Source: Alphaproteobacteria bacterium UBA4588
GTDB taxonomy: Bacteria > Pseudomonadota > Alphaproteobacteria > Rhodobacterales > Rhodobacteraceae
Direction: 5' to 3'
Length of the DNA: 64,000 bases
NCBI GenBank assembly: GCA_905182195.1
Contig: CAJJAW010000005.1
Span: 124,001-188,000 of the forward strand
Positions 9,218 through 19,198 of this stretch are shown piece by piece. Both the position numbers and the translations under genes were made by a program. How positions within the stretch are numbered: the first letter of the stretch is position 1; each line of letters starts with the position of its first letter. The notes below the pieces were generated by a model that searched no databases, was not told the DNA's origin, and was given only the letters and a program-made list of their open reading frames with translations.

Positions 9218-10162
9218 TTACTCAGTGAAAGGCTTCCAAACGTCTTCATACGCTGCCAACCAAGCCTTAGCAGCGTCTTGGTGGCTCATTTTGTCAACAT
9301 CAACTAAAGCTGCCATTGGCCAATATCGGTTGAGGTAAACGAGATTTTGCTGAATGCGGTGTATGCAGCAGGGTGAGTTTTTGGGAACTTGTAGTTCGCA
9401 GCTTTCTTCAACCAACCTTTTGGAGAACCACATGCACCATCTCCACCGTCACCAACGCGACAACCTTGGAAAAATTCTGGGAATTCAATAAATACAAAGC
9501 CCTCAGCATCGGTAAAGTTCGGGGTCCAATTAAAAGTAATAACACCACGGCGCTCTTTTTTTGCAGATTCTAACTCTGCCCAAAGTGCGTCTGCACTACC
9601 CAGCAAATTTTACCATGTATTTGTCATCAAGACCGAGACCTGCCAAACGTTCTGGCATTTGAGTGCCATGCCAGCTTTGCGGACCTTCTAACCAGCGGCC
9701 TTTGCCACCAGAATCTGCAGTCGCAAAAACTTCAGGACAGTTAGCCAAAGCCTCCCAGTTTGGCAGACCTGGGCAGAGATTATCGTCAATCACATACTGC
9801 GGCACGCCCATTTCTTCCAGTGTCATAGCTGCATGTGTGCCCGCGTCGATAATCCCACCTTTGGCCATGGCATTGTAGAAAGAAACGCCAAAAGTCGACT
9901 GCCATACTTCGTGAGATATAGTTACATCGCCGTTACGAATAGCTTCATAAACAGCTTGAGTGTCGGCGGGGACATATTCAACATTGTTCCCCATAGTTTC
10001 AAAAATACCGCCTATCACATAAGCCATAACAACCTGGCTTGACCAGTTATGTGTTGGAATTACAATCGGCTTACTAGAGTCGGCCGCAATCGCAAGGCTC
10101 GAAACAGACGCAAGAGTAAATGACACTGCGGCGGCTGCGAAATTACGTGTAATATTCTTCAT
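9218..10162 (-). pseudogene. tmoX: TmoX-like periplasmic substrate-binding protein, broken by two frameshifts
   Basis: This is an OpuAC-type binding protein for a methylated amine, most likely TMAO. The N-terminus is a clear Sec signal ending near ALA-IAADSS. Tryptophans that would build an aromatic cage occur in THNWSSQ, HEVWQS, GPQSWHG and FNWTPNF. The first frame ends after DKYMVKFAG at 9596. Removing one base from the CCC run at 9599-9601 restores GSADALWAELESA. A second shift near 9316-9324 splits KISFTSTDIG from MAALVDVDKM. With both corrected the protein is 314 residues, normal length. Both breaks are single-base and the downstream sequence is fully conserved, so sequencing error is as likely as true inactivation. 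The family assignment is firm; TMAO as ligand is inferred from neighbouring tmm/tdm/mgd genes. Confidence 0.72.
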
Positions 10163-10542
10163 TTCTTCCTCCCAAGTTAGGGTGACTAAGTTGCCACCAT
10201 TATAAGCAAATACCTTCTATCAGATAAGACGTAAGCTTCCCTTTAGAGGAGAGAGGCGGGTCCAATGAACTCAAAAACATTCGCGCCTGTGATTCTTATC
10301 AATCCACAGGAATACAGTAGTGTACACTCTGAGGTAATTTTCCTGCCAGTCAAGTTTTCTTGTTATTAATGCGGTTTTAGTGGGGTTTATAAAATGAATA
10401 CACGCCATATTTAGCATCGACACTGAAACACCAGGCATTTAAAAACTGGATTTAAAGTCGGAAATTGTTTAAATTTTGTCCGATCCTGAGGTGTAAGTTA
10501 ACTTCATACAAGACACCTTATTACGCAAGGAGGTCAATGTTT
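10163..10542. other. Divergent intergenic region between tmoX and mgdA
   Basis: About 380 bases separate the start of tmoX (leftward) from the start of mgdA (rightward). I see no gene in it. It must hold the promoters of both the transporter and the mgd operon and is AT-rich around 10340-10440. A good ribosome site, AAGGAGG at 10526-10532, belongs to mgdA. I could not identify an operator with confidence. Confidence 0.6.
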
Positions 10543-11793
10543 ATGCGCTACTCAGGGCTACGCGTGCTTAAGGAAGCTTTAACTGGCCACAAGGGCTGGA
10601 AGCCCGCATGGCGAGATGTCGCACCGCAGGCACACTATGACTATATTGTAATCGGCGGCGGCGGCCATGGGCTGGCGACAGCGTATTATTTAGCCCGCAA
10701 CCACGGCGCCAAAAGAGTGGCCGTGTTGGAAAAGGGCTGGATTGGCGGTGGCAATGTTGGACGCAACACTACCATAGTGCGATCTAATTACCTACTTGAT
10801 GGCAATGAGCCGTTCTATGAACACTCTTTGAAACTTTGGGAAGGCTTAGAACAGGACATCAATTATAATGCGATGATCAGCCAGCGCGGTATTCTAAACT
10901 TGGTGCATTCTGATGCGCAACGTGATGCCTTTACTCGGCGTGGAAATGCTATGATACTTAACGGTGCGGATGCAGATTTGCTCTCCACTGAGACTATCCA
11001 GAAGCGCTACCCTTTTTTGAACGTTAACAATGCACGCTTCCCAATAAAAGGCGGCTTGGCCCAATATCGTGGCGGCACAGTTCGCCATGACGCTGTAGCT
11101 TGGGGCTACGCCCGCGCAGCAGATCAGTTAGGCGTGGATATTATCCAAAACTGCGAAGTTACTGGCTTTCGCATTGAGGGTGGAAAATGCCTAGGTGTTG
11201 AGACAAACCGCGGGTACATCAAAGGGGACAAAGTTGCGTCCTGTGTTGCAGGCTCCTCCGGCCGACTTATGGCCAAAGCTAGCATGCGCCTGCCGATCGA
11301 AAGCCATGTGTTGCAGGCGTTTGTATCCGAGGGACTCAAACCTGTTTTGCCTGGGGTTATCACATTTGGCGCAGGCCACTTCTACTGCAGCCAGTCAGAC
11401 AAAGGCGGCTTGGTATTTGGCGGTGATCTTGACGGATACAACTCCTATGCCCAGCGCGGTAACCTACCTGTAGTTGAGGATGTATGCGAAGGCGCCATGG
11501 CAATCTTTCCAATGCTCGGCCGGGTACGGTTGCTAAGGATGTGGGGCGGAATTATGGATATGTCGATGGATGGTTCTCCCATCATTGACCATACACACAT
11601 TGAAAGCCTCTATTTCAACGGTGGGTGGTGCTATGGTGGCTTTAAAGCGACACCTGCCTCTGGCTGGTGCTACGCGCACCTACTGGCCACAGATACTCCA
11701 CATGAATTCGCCACAGCCTTCCGGTTTGACCGCTTTGCAAAAGGTCAGATGATCGATGAAAAAGGCATGGGCAATAACCCACAGCTTCACTGA
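10543..11793 (+). CDS. mgdA: MgdA, N-methylglutamate dehydrogenase subunit A (sarcosine oxidase beta homologue)
   Basis: This is an FAD-dependent amine dehydrogenase subunit. In the N-methylglutamate pathway the complex oxidises N-methylglutamate to glutamate and hands the methyl group to tetrahydrofolate. The N-terminal GGGGHGLATAYYLA is the dinucleotide-binding motif, followed by GGGNVGRNTTIVRSNYL; RHDAVAWGYARAAD is the region near the flavin in SoxB. I chose ATG 10543 (MRYSGLRVL) because AAGGAGG lies 10 bases upstream; ATG 10537 is too close to it. By sequence alone it could be sarcosine oxidase SoxB. Linkage to gmaS, mgsABC, tmm and tdm makes mgdA the better reading. Confidence 0.82.
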   Translation: MRYSGLRVLKEALTGHKGWKPAWRDVAPQAHYDYIVIGGGGHGLATAYYLARNHGAKRVAVLEKGWIGGGNVGRNTTIVRSNYLLDGNEPFYEHSLKLWEGLEQDINYNAMISQRGILNLVHSDAQRDAFTRRGNAMILNGADADLLSTETIQKRYPFLNVNNARFPIKGGLAQYRGGTVRHDAVAWGYARAADQLGVDIIQNCEVTGFRIEGGKCLGVETNRGYIKGDKVASCVAGSSGRLMAKASMRLPIESHVLQAFVSEGLKPVLPGVITFGAGHFYCSQSDKGGLVFGGDLDGYNSYAQRGNLPVVEDVCEGAMAIFPMLGRVRLLRMWGGIMDMSMDGSPIIDHTHIESLYFNGGWCYGGFKATPASGWCYAHLLATDTPHEFATAFRFDRFAKGQMIDEKGMGNNPQLH

Positions 11794-11805
11794 GGGAGTT
11801 CGGAC

Positions 11806-12093
11806 ATGATCATCAATCACCCCATTCTTGGCCCTCGTGACAGCGCAGAGTTTACTTATATGGGCGATGCGGCTCTGTTGGACCGCCCAGATTGGCAGGC
11901 CAAGGACGCCTTGCTACAGTTTGTTGACTATGGCTATCTACGCGACAACCCAGCCGGACCACACATTGAGCTTTGGTACCATGAGCAAGGGGATCGGTCG
12001 TTTTTGGTCGTGACCCGCGACACCACAACACATCAAATATCATCAGTTAAATTGGCCAGCGATGTCGCCCGCGGCCGGGGGCGCAGCAAATGA
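11806..12093 (+). CDS. mgdB: MgdB, N-methylglutamate dehydrogenase subunit B (sarcosine oxidase delta homologue)
   Basis: This small subunit has 95 residues, the usual length. It has the SoxD-type N-terminus (CPxCG replaced here by INHPILGPRDSAEF) followed by LWYHEQGDRSFLVVTRDTTTH. In SoxD proteins the N-terminal cysteines bind zinc; here they are replaced by NHPILG, a pattern I would expect in the N-methylglutamate branch, although I cannot verify it. The gene starts 12 bases after mgdA and its stop overlaps the mgdC start by 4 bases (ATGA), so translation is coupled. Confidence 0.82.
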   Translation: MIINHPILGPRDSAEFTYMGDAALLDRPDWQAKDALLQFVDYGYLRDNPAGPHIELWYHEQGDRSFLVVTRDTTTHQISSVKLASDVARGRGRSK

Positions 12094-15045
12094 GCCAGAT
12101 AAACCGCCTCGGCGGCGGCCAAATTGACCGCACCAAAACCTTAGACTTTAAATTTGATGGAAAATCCTACCAAGGGCACGATGGCGATACCCTGGCCAGC
12201 GCACTTTTAGCCAACAATGTGCGCCTTATGGGCCGCTCGTTTAAATACCACCGTCCCCGCGGGGTTCTGACCGCAGGCTCTGAGGAGCCAAATGCAATTA
12301 TGGAACTGCGAGATGGGGCACGCCAAGAGCCCAACACCCGCGCCACAACGGCTGAGTTATTTGGGGGACTAACCGCCAAATCACAAAACAAGATGGGCTC
12401 CCTTAGATTTGACTTTATGGCCATAAATGACCGCTTTTCAAACTTTCTGACTGCAGGGTTTTATTATAAAACCTTTATGTGGCCAGCGGCCTTTTGGGAG
12501 AAAGTTTATGAACCTATTATTCGCAAAGCAGCAGGTCTTGGCAGCATCAGCTTTGAAGATGACCCTGATGACTATGACCGCGGTTTTTTACACTGCGATC
12601 TTCTGATCATTGGTGCAGGACCGTCCGGCCTGGCAGCCGCACTCACCGCCGGGCGTGCGGGTGCCCAAGTTATTCTTGCAGATGAAGATTACACTATGGG
12701 TGGGCGGCTTAATTCGGAACGTTTCAGTCTGGTCGACCAATCTGGCGCCGATTGGGCTGCAAAAACGGTCGCAGAACTGACCAGTTTACCCAATGTGAGG
12801 GTTATGGCTCGCACCACGATCCTGGGTGCTTTTGATCATGGAATTTATGGCGCTTTAGAGCGAGTGTCTGATCACCTTGCAGTTCCAGAGGTCGGAAAGC
12901 CACGTCAAATTCTTTGGCGGATATATTCAAAACGAAGCTTGCTCTGCGCCGGGGCTACCGAACGCCCCATCGCATTCGAAAATAATGACCGCCCCGGCAT
13001 CATGTTGGCCGGTGCCATGCGCAGTTATGCCAACCGTTGGGCGGTCACTGCGGCACACAATGTGGCGATTTTTACCAACAATGATGATGGCCATAAAACT
13101 GCAGCTGACCTACATGCAGCAGGCGTATCAATTGCCGCAGTTGTAGACATTCGCCAAGACGCACCACTAAGCGAGGAATATGAGGTGATAGCAGGCGGGC
13201 AAGTGGTCAACAGCAATGGCCGCTTAGGCCTCACCTCTATTGAGGTATCCCTGCCTGATGGTAACACACGTGCCCTGCCCTGCGGTGCACTGGGCATGTC
13301 TGGTGGTTGGAACCCAAATATACATCTAACCAGCCATCATCGTGGCCACCCAGTTTGGAACGAGAAAATTGCAGCCTTCTGCCCACCCGACAATGGACCT
13401 GCAGGTCTCAGCGTGGCCGGAGCGGCTCTGGGCAATTTTACCACCGCAGAGGCACTGGCCTCTGGTGCGTGCCAGGCTAACGCTATATTAAAAGATCTGG
13501 GCATTAAGCAAAATAAAGTTGTCCTCCCTCTGGCTGAAGACGCTCCAGCCAACATGACCCCCTTTTGGTATGTCAAAGGCTGTTCGCGGGCGTGGTTGGA
13601 TCAGCAAAACGATGTCACAGTCAAAGATGTCAAACTCTCGCACCAAGAAAATTTCATCAGCGTCGAACACCTCAAGCGCTATACCACCTTGGGCATGGGC
13701 ACTGATCAGGGCAAAACCTCAAATATGGGTGGCTTGGCAATTATGGCTGAGCTAACTGGAAAAACTATTCCAGAAGTAGGTACAACAATCTTCCGCCCGC
13801 CCTACACACCCACCGCTATTGGCGCCTTTGCGGGCCGGGATCGTGGAACTGATTTCCGCCCCACACGCAAAACTCCTAGCCACACATGGGCTGAAGAGCA
13901 AGGCGCGGTCTTCGTAGAAGTGGGCATGTGGCTGCGCGCCCAGTGGTTCCCGCAAGCGGGTGAAACTCACTGGCGGCAATCTGTGGACCGTGAGGTTCTG
14001 GCCACCCGTAACTCGGTAGGGATCTGTGACGTCACCACATTGGGAAAAATTGACGTTCAAGGCGCTGATGCCGCAACATTCCTTAACAAAATATATTGCA
14101 ATGGCTTTGCAAAACTGTTGGTAGGCAAAACCCGCTATGGGCTGATGTTGCGAGAAGATGGGATTGCCATGGACGACGGCACTGCCGCCCGTTTGGCAGA
14201 AGACCATTTTGTGGTGACTACAACGACTGCAAATGCAGTCTCAGTGTTTCGCCATATGGAGTTTGCCCGTCAATGCCTTTGGCCTGATCTCGATGTGCAA
14301 TTAATCTCGACCACAGAGGCCTGGGCGCAATATGCCGTGGCTGGACCCAATGCGCGCAAGCTCCTGAAAAAAGTTGTGGATCCAGAATTTGATCTCTCCA
14401 ATGACGCATTTTCCATTTATGGCCTGCGCCAATATCACTGTGTGCGGTGGACTAAGAGCGCGTTTGTTTAGGATCTCTTTTTCAGGTGAGCTGGCCTATG
14501 AAATAGCAGTGCCCGCCCGCTACGGGGATGCGATGATACGCAGATTGATGCAGGCTGGCGAAGAGTTTGACGCAATTCCATACGGTACCGAGGCGCTCGG
14601 GGTCATGCGGATCGAAAAGGGCCACGCGGCGGGTAACGAGCTAAATGGCACAACCTCAGCTTTAAACCTTGGCATGGGGCGCATGGTTTCCAAGAAGAAG
14701 GATAGCATTGGCTCCACCCTTTCAGAACGCAGTGGTTTGAATACGGATGACGCCTTGAAACTGGTTGGACTTAAACCAGTTAACCCAAAAAATTCTGTGC
14801 CCGCCGGCAGCCATTTGATGACCAAGGGCGATCCAGTAGATGCAGCCCACGATCAGGGCTATGTCACATCAGCCTGTTATTCGCCAAATTTAGGTTGCTC
14901 TATCGCGCTAGCCTACTTGAAATCAGGCGATAGCCGCAAGGGAGAGATCATGCGGCTTGTCAGTCCGTTGACGGGCTTTGATCATGAGGTTGAGGTAGTC
15001 AGTGCCCACTTTATTGATCCTGAGGGAGAACGTCTGCGTGCATAA
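12090..15045 (+). CDS. mgdC: MgdC, N-methylglutamate dehydrogenase subunit C (sarcosine oxidase alpha homologue), frameshifted
   Basis: This is the large subunit, about 984 residues once repaired. The N-terminal ferredoxin-like domain reads GHDGDTLASALLANNVRLMGRSFKYHRPRG. A second domain has the dinucleotide motif [22 protein letters not shown] near residue 170. The C-terminal third is a GcvT-like folate-binding domain with ISFSGELAYEIAVPA. The frame breaks at the TTTT run at 14409-14412; dropping one T joins DLSNDAF to PFMACANITVCGG in phase and the reading continues to 15045. Without repair the protein stops at 14471, 190 residues short, and loses most of the folate domain. A homopolymer sequencing error is the simplest explanation. 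The stop overlaps the mgdD start. Confidence 0.8.
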
Positions 15046-15598
15046 CTTATCAGCCACAACCGCACTTGGAGGCACAGAGCCCCGCACAGAACAGCGTGGT
15101 CCCATCACACTCAACGAAGAGCCCGGCTATGCCCTAGCATCAGTCGCAGCCCGCAAAGGCGGGGAACGCGCAACTGTATTGGCAATTCAGCGGATAATAG
15201 GTGCCGCAGCTCCCAAGCCCAACCATGCCGCAGGAAACACGGTTACTGCCTTTTGGACTGGGCCAGAGCAATGGATGCTGGAAGCGCCTTATGACAGCCA
15301 TGAGACACTGTTCGCAATGGCGAGAGCAGAGGTGAAAGGCAAAGCGTCAATAACTGAGCAAACTAGCGGTTGGTGCAGGTTCGATCTGCGCGGAGTGGGA
15401 TTGGGTGCTGTACTAGAGCGCCTCTGTCCCATCAACATGACCAAGTTTCAGCCAGGGGATGCAACCCGGACTAGTATCGACCATTTGGGCTGTTTCGTGA
15501 TCTGTAGGGCTCTAGACCATATTTCCATACTTGGTCCCCGCTCCTCTGCCGCCTCTCTCCACCACGGGCTTCTCACATCCATGCGGTCCGCATATTAG
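15038..15598 (+). CDS. mgdD: MgdD, N-methylglutamate dehydrogenase subunit D (sarcosine oxidase gamma homologue)
   Basis: This is the fourth subunit of the complex, 186 residues, with the SoxG-type blocks ALASVAARKG, WTGPEQWMLEAP and EQTSGWCRFDLRG. The start is GTG at 15038, overlapping the last 8 bases of mgdC, with AGGGAGA upstream. A longer frame from 15002 lies inside mgdC and has no ribosome site. It closes the mgdABCD operon; the next gene is convergent. Confidence 0.82.
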   Translation: MHNLSATTALGGTEPRTEQRGPITLNEEPGYALASVAARKGGERATVLAIQRIIGAAAPKPNHAAGNTVTAFWTGPEQWMLEAPYDSHETLFAMARAEVKGKASITEQTSGWCRFDLRGVGLGAVLERLCPINMTKFQPGDATRTSIDHLGCFVICRALDHISILGPRSSAASLHHGLLTSMRSAY

Positions 15599-15696
15599 CG
15601 TAAGATTAAAACAATTTAAAACGTATAATTAAGATCCTTTAATGGATAATTACTCAAAAACATTACGCACAACGATCTCTCAGACCTAGCCCCCAC

Positions 15697-16701
15697 CTAG
15701 ATTGATGGAACTGGAATGTTTTCCTGGACCCGGTAGAGGTTGATCCGGCGGCGGTCGTCTTGCGGCGATAGCCCAAAGGCATATTTATAGTGTTGCACCA
15801 TGGGGGTAGTGGACCCATAGCCAACTTGCAGGGCGATTTGGGCCATACTATCTTTAGAATACATCACTAACTGGCGCGCTGCCTTCATGCGCATAGAACG
15901 GTAGTAATGTGATGGGCTTTGGCCAGTAGCCTTCTTAAAACTACGCTCAATTTGCCGAGCTGAGACGCCAACCTCATCAGCCACATCAGCCACAGATATT
16001 GGTTCAGTCAGATTGGCGGCAAATACGGCCACTGCCTTAGCCACTACCAGCGGCAGAGTGGCGTCGGTTGAAGTTTGTCGGTATGTTGGAATGCTTTGGC
16101 GCACTCCCTCACCCCGCATCAAAGGATGCTGAAACCAACAAGCCACTTCTGTGGCAACATCAGCCCCCAATCGAGTCTCAATCAGCCGCAGAGACAAGTC
16201 AAACGCCGCCGCCGCTCCAGAGGCGGTATAACGGCGTTGCGATACTTCTATTACCTGATTTGAAGCCTCTATTTCAGGGAACTCAGAGCGAAAAGCCGCC
16301 TCATAACACCAATGCACTGAGACAACCTGCCCAGCCATTACCCCTGAACGAACCAGCGGAAACACTCCTCCACTGACACCACCTAGGATTGTTCCGTGGC
16401 GGCTCAGCGCGCGCAAAGCACCGTAACCCACCTTTGGATTGGAAAACCCGGCCATCGGCGGGCTAAGTAAAAATAAATAATCAGGCCCCTCTGCCTGTCC
16501 CAAGACCATATCCGGCTCAAAGTTCACCCCAGCGCTAGAGCAAATTTTATCCATAGTTTCCGCCATAAGCGTCCAAGAGAAAGCATCTTGGCCCGAGATT
16601 TCGTTTGCCGCACGAAGAGGCTCGATCATTGAGGTCAAACAGGCCATCGGAAAGCCGTCAAAGATCAAGAAGCCAATTGACTGGGTTTTCATATCATTCA
16701 T
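15697..16701 (-). CDS. GlxA-family transcriptional regulator (DJ-1/PfpI domain plus AraC-type HTH), intact copy
   Basis: This is a 334-residue regulator. Residues 1 to about 190 form a glutamine-amidotransferase-like (DJ-1/PfpI) sensor, starting IGFLIFDGFPMACLTSM. Residues about 220-325 form a double AraC HTH with SVADVADEVGVSARQIERSFKK and MAQIALQVGYGSTTPM. This architecture is that of GbdR, which controls glycine betaine and dimethylglycine catabolism in Pseudomonas, so a role in switching on mgd/mgs methylamine genes is likely but inferred. It converges on mgdD and is divergent from the XRE gene, with 68 bases between starts. Its first 96 codons lie inside the duplicated segment. Confidence 0.85.
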   Translation of the reverse strand: MNDMKTQSIGFLIFDGFPMACLTSMIEPLRAANEISGQDAFSWTLMAETMDKICSSAGVNFEPDMVLGQAEGPDYLFLLSPPMAGFSNPKVGYGALRALSRHGTILGGVSGGVFPLVRSGVMAGQVVSVHWCYEAAFRSEFPEIEASNQVIEVSQRRYTASGAAAAFDLSLRLIETRLGADVATEVACWFQHPLMRGEGVRQSIPTYRQTSTDATLPLVVAKAVAVFAANLTEPISVADVADEVGVSARQIERSFKKATGQSPSHYYRSMRMKAARQLVMYSKDSMAQIALQVGYGSTTPMVQHYKYAFGLSPQDDRRRINLYRVQENIPVPSI

Positions 16702-17505
16702 ATTTATGATACTAACAGGAAAACTAATACCAAGATCAAGAGACCAATGAGAAAGATCAGGGTGGATTTATGAATATTGAAAAAATAACACCTGAAAAGG
16801 CCTCAAAACTAACGCAAAATCCACACGTCGTGCGTGAGGAGCGCGAAAAAGTGCTGGAGGTTGCCATCGGCCGCGAGGTTCGTGCCTTTCGTCGTCGCCA
16901 AGAAGTTACAGTGGCCGAATTGGCCACCACAACCGGGCTTTCTATAGGGATGTTATCCAAAATTGAGAATGGCAATACCTCACCCTCTCTCACAACCTTA
17001 CAAACCTTGGCTAATGCCCTGTCAGTCCCGATTACCTCATTTTTTCGTAGGTTTGAGGAGCAACGCCAAGCCATACACACCAAAACTGGCGAAGGTGTTG
17101 AGACTGAGCGTGCCGGTACCCGCGCTGGTCATCAATACAATCTTTTGGGCCACATTGGAGCCAATGCAAGCGGAGTGATTGTAGAGCCATATTTAATAAC
17201 TCTATCGACTGAATCAGATGTGTTCCCAACCTTTCAACATGGCGGGATTGAAACCATCTATATGCTGGAAGGCGAAGTTGATTACCGCCACGGCGATGAA
17301 GTTTATCCGCTTAAGCCAGGTGATACGCTATTTTTTGATGCTGATAGCGCCCATGGGCCAGAAAAACTGGTTCGATTGCCTGCACGGTATCTCTCAATCA
17401 TCAGCTACCCACAAAATACACAATAACGCAGCTCTAAATTAAAAAATTTACACCCTAAGCTCTTGCAAAAGGTGGAATTCAGTGCAGCTAGATGCTGAAA
17501 TATAG
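16414..17505. repeat. 1,092-bp direct repeat, left copy (5' glxA plus XRE-cupin gene)
   Basis: Bases 16414-17505 recur at 40642-41733 in the same orientation with identical length and an offset of 24,228. The only difference I noticed is G at 17374 versus A at 41602, changing Arg to Gln in the XRE protein. To the left the copies diverge abruptly inside glxA; to the right they diverge about 80 bases after the XRE stop. No IS-like inverted ends, transposase or target duplication is visible at either junction. This left copy carries the intact glxA. Confidence 0.93.
16770..17426 (+). CDS. XRE-family regulator with C-terminal cupin (copy 1)
   Basis: This 218-residue repressor/activator has an N-terminal HTH (VRAFRRRQEVTVAELATTTG, then SIGMLSKIENGNTSPSLTTL) at about residues 30-85. 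A cupin domain follows at about 130-215 (GGIETIYMLEGEVDYRHGDE, LKPGDTLFFDADSAHGPEKL). Such XRE-cupin proteins sense small amines or amino acids through the cupin (PuuR-like). Divergent from glxA and next to mgd, it probably controls the methylamine genes. Residue 202 is Arg in this copy and Gln in the second. Upstream signals lie in the 68-base glxA/XRE gap. Confidence 0.88.
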   Translation: MNIEKITPEKASKLTQNPHVVREEREKVLEVAIGREVRAFRRRQEVTVAELATTTGLSIGMLSKIENGNTSPSLTTLQTLANALSVPITSFFRRFEEQRQAIHTKTGEGVETERAGTRAGHQYNLLGHIGANASGVIVEPYLITLSTESDVFPTFQHGGIETIYMLEGEVDYRHGDEVYPLKPGDTLFFDADSAHGPEKLVRLPARYLSIISYPQNTQ

Positions 17506-17674
17506 AAAAAGAGGCCCATATAGCAGGCTTTAACGCAAATTATTTTTTCAAAGATGGCTCACTATGCTCGTCTGGCCGAACTCCAAAAGCATCAGGGAGT
17601 TCAGATATAAGGCGTGTTATGTCGTTAGCGGGTACGCGCCCTTCGATTAAGTACCTTCACTTTAATGGTAATAA

Positions 17675-19198
17675 TCAGCATGACTGTTCGTAAGCGTGAG
17701 CAGCTCGCAAAACTGTTGCATCGTCAAAAAGCCGGCCAGTCAACATTAGACCGATTGGCATCCCATCTACTGAGTGCACAGGAACCGAAATAGAAGGATG
17801 TCCAGTTAGGTCGAAGGCCGCGGTATTCGCCACCATATTCAAGGCCTGATCTATGTGTTCTTTACGATCAATCTCTGGCAATGCAGGTAGTTTGTGTGCT
17901 CTCTGGGGAGTTGTTGGCATTAACAAAAGATCAACGTTTTCAAAAACTGCGTTATATGTTTCTGTAAGAATGCGCGACATGTTCTGCGCACGGGCATAAA
18001 AAACGCCATCATATTTTGTTCGCATATATTCAGCTACTAACGCGCCCATTTTGGCCGTTGGAGATAAATCATGGCTGTGTGTCTTCAATCCACGCATCAT
18101 AGCGCTGATCAGACGGGGGTTATAGTATCCTTTTGTCTGGTACGCGGCATGACCGCTATTAAAGCTAGACAGCCCTCCTTCGATGGCTATGGCATTCCAT
18201 AAGGGCGGCACTCTGGTATGCATTGGGATTGAAATCTCAGCCACATCTGCTCCCATAGACCTTAACTTTTCTGCCGCTCCAAGTACCGCCGCGTTGACGG
18301 ATTGAGTTGCATGCGCCGTTTCAAAAGCCTCTTTCACTATTGCAATTTTAAGCCCCTTTATGCTCCCGCTCAGCATAGAAATGTAGTCTGGCACTGAAAC
18401 ATTAGTTGGTTGCCGTGGATCAATTGCGGTATCGTCCTTGCCTGCGATAACTCCTAACATAAGCGCACAATCTTCAACTGTAGATGCCATCGGTCCAACA
18501 TGGTCAATTGTTTGATCAAACCCAACAATACCAGTGTAAGGTACCAAACCGTGAGTTGGTTTATGTCCCACTATTCCTGAAAATGAAGCAGGAATTCTAA
18601 TTGACCCCCCTTGATCTCCCCCTAATGTTATATCAACTTGGTTGCTGGCAATCGCCGTTGCTGAGCCATGCGACGATCCGCCCGGCGCGTATGTTGGATC
18701 CACTGGGTTTAGTCCGGCCCCATAAACACTGGTATGCCCACCTCCAGAAAAAGCAAAATCATCGGTATTCATTACCGCTGTAATATGTCCCCCTGCTTCT
18801 AGAATTCTCTTCGTGACCGTGGCGTCAATATCTGAAGTGTAGTCATACAATAGGCGAGATGCGCAAGTCATCGGCAAACCCGCAACACAAATAGTATCTT
18901 TTAGCCCAATATTTTTGTTAGATAAAATACCACTTTCAACCAAAGGTGTCGCTCGGACACTGCAATACCTGACAATTCCATTAAGTGGGTCTTCAGCTTT
19001 TTCAGGTCTAGAACTCGGTATTCTGACAGCAGGGATTACCTCCCTGACTGGATCTGGAAACTGATCTAAAACATCATATCCATCCAAAACTTTCGCAATT
19101 ATTGGTTGGAGCACAGCAAGTTCATCCTGGGTAAGTTCAATTCCTGTTTTCTTACCAATTTGCTCAAGCTCTTTTGTATCTGGACGTCTTAAGGTCAT
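17675..19198 (-). CDS. Amidase-signature family hydrolase
   Basis: This is a Ser-Ser-Lys amidase, about 507 residues. The catalytic Lys is in NIGLKDTICVAG, the first Ser in GGSSHGSATAIAS, and the nucleophile in GGDQGGSIRIPASFSGIVG. The substrate is unknown; the setting suggests an amide that feeds the neighbouring ammonia-releasing enzymes. I start at ATG 19198 (MTLRRPDTKELEQIG). The open frame continues upstream to 19342, but that stretch is basic and hydrophobic and unlike the family. The frame ends EQSC at 17675; a +1 reading would end ADYYH, a more usual amidase tail, so the last few residues may be affected by an indel. It is the first gene inside the repeat-flanked island and faces leftwards. 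Confidence 0.85.
   Translation of the reverse strand: MTLRRPDTKELEQIGKKTGIELTQDELAVLQPIIAKVLDGYDVLDQFPDPVREVIPAVRIPSSRPEKAEDPLNGIVRYCSVRATPLVESGILSNKNIGLKDTICVAGLPMTCASRLLYDYTSDIDATVTKRILEAGGHITAVMNTDDFAFSGGGHTSVYGAGLNPVDPTYAPGGSSHGSATAIASNQVDITLGGDQGGSIRIPASFSGIVGHKPTHGLVPYTGIVGFDQTIDHVGPMASTVEDCALMLGVIAGKDDTAIDPRQPTNVSVPDYISMLSGSIKGLKIAIVKEAFETAHATQSVNAAVLGAAEKLRSMGADVAEISIPMHTRVPPLWNAIAIEGGLSSFNSGHAAYQTKGYYNPRLISAMMRGLKTHSHDLSPTAKMGALVAEYMRTKYDGVFYARAQNMSRILTETYNAVFENVDLLLMPTTPQRAHKLPALPEIDRKEHIDQALNMVANTAAFDLTGHPSISVPVHSVDGMPIGLMLTGRLFDDATVLRAAHAYEQSC

Noticed and set aside
5910-10162. Glycine betaine/proline ProU transporter
   Set aside because: The family is right, but the double-length permease, the binding protein's sequence and the TMAO gene context point to a TmoXWV-type system. 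Still not proven.
10543-15598. Heterotetrameric sarcosine oxidase soxBDAG
   Set aside because: Sequence alone allows it, but linkage to gmaS, mgsABC, tmm and tdm favours N-methylglutamate dehydrogenase.
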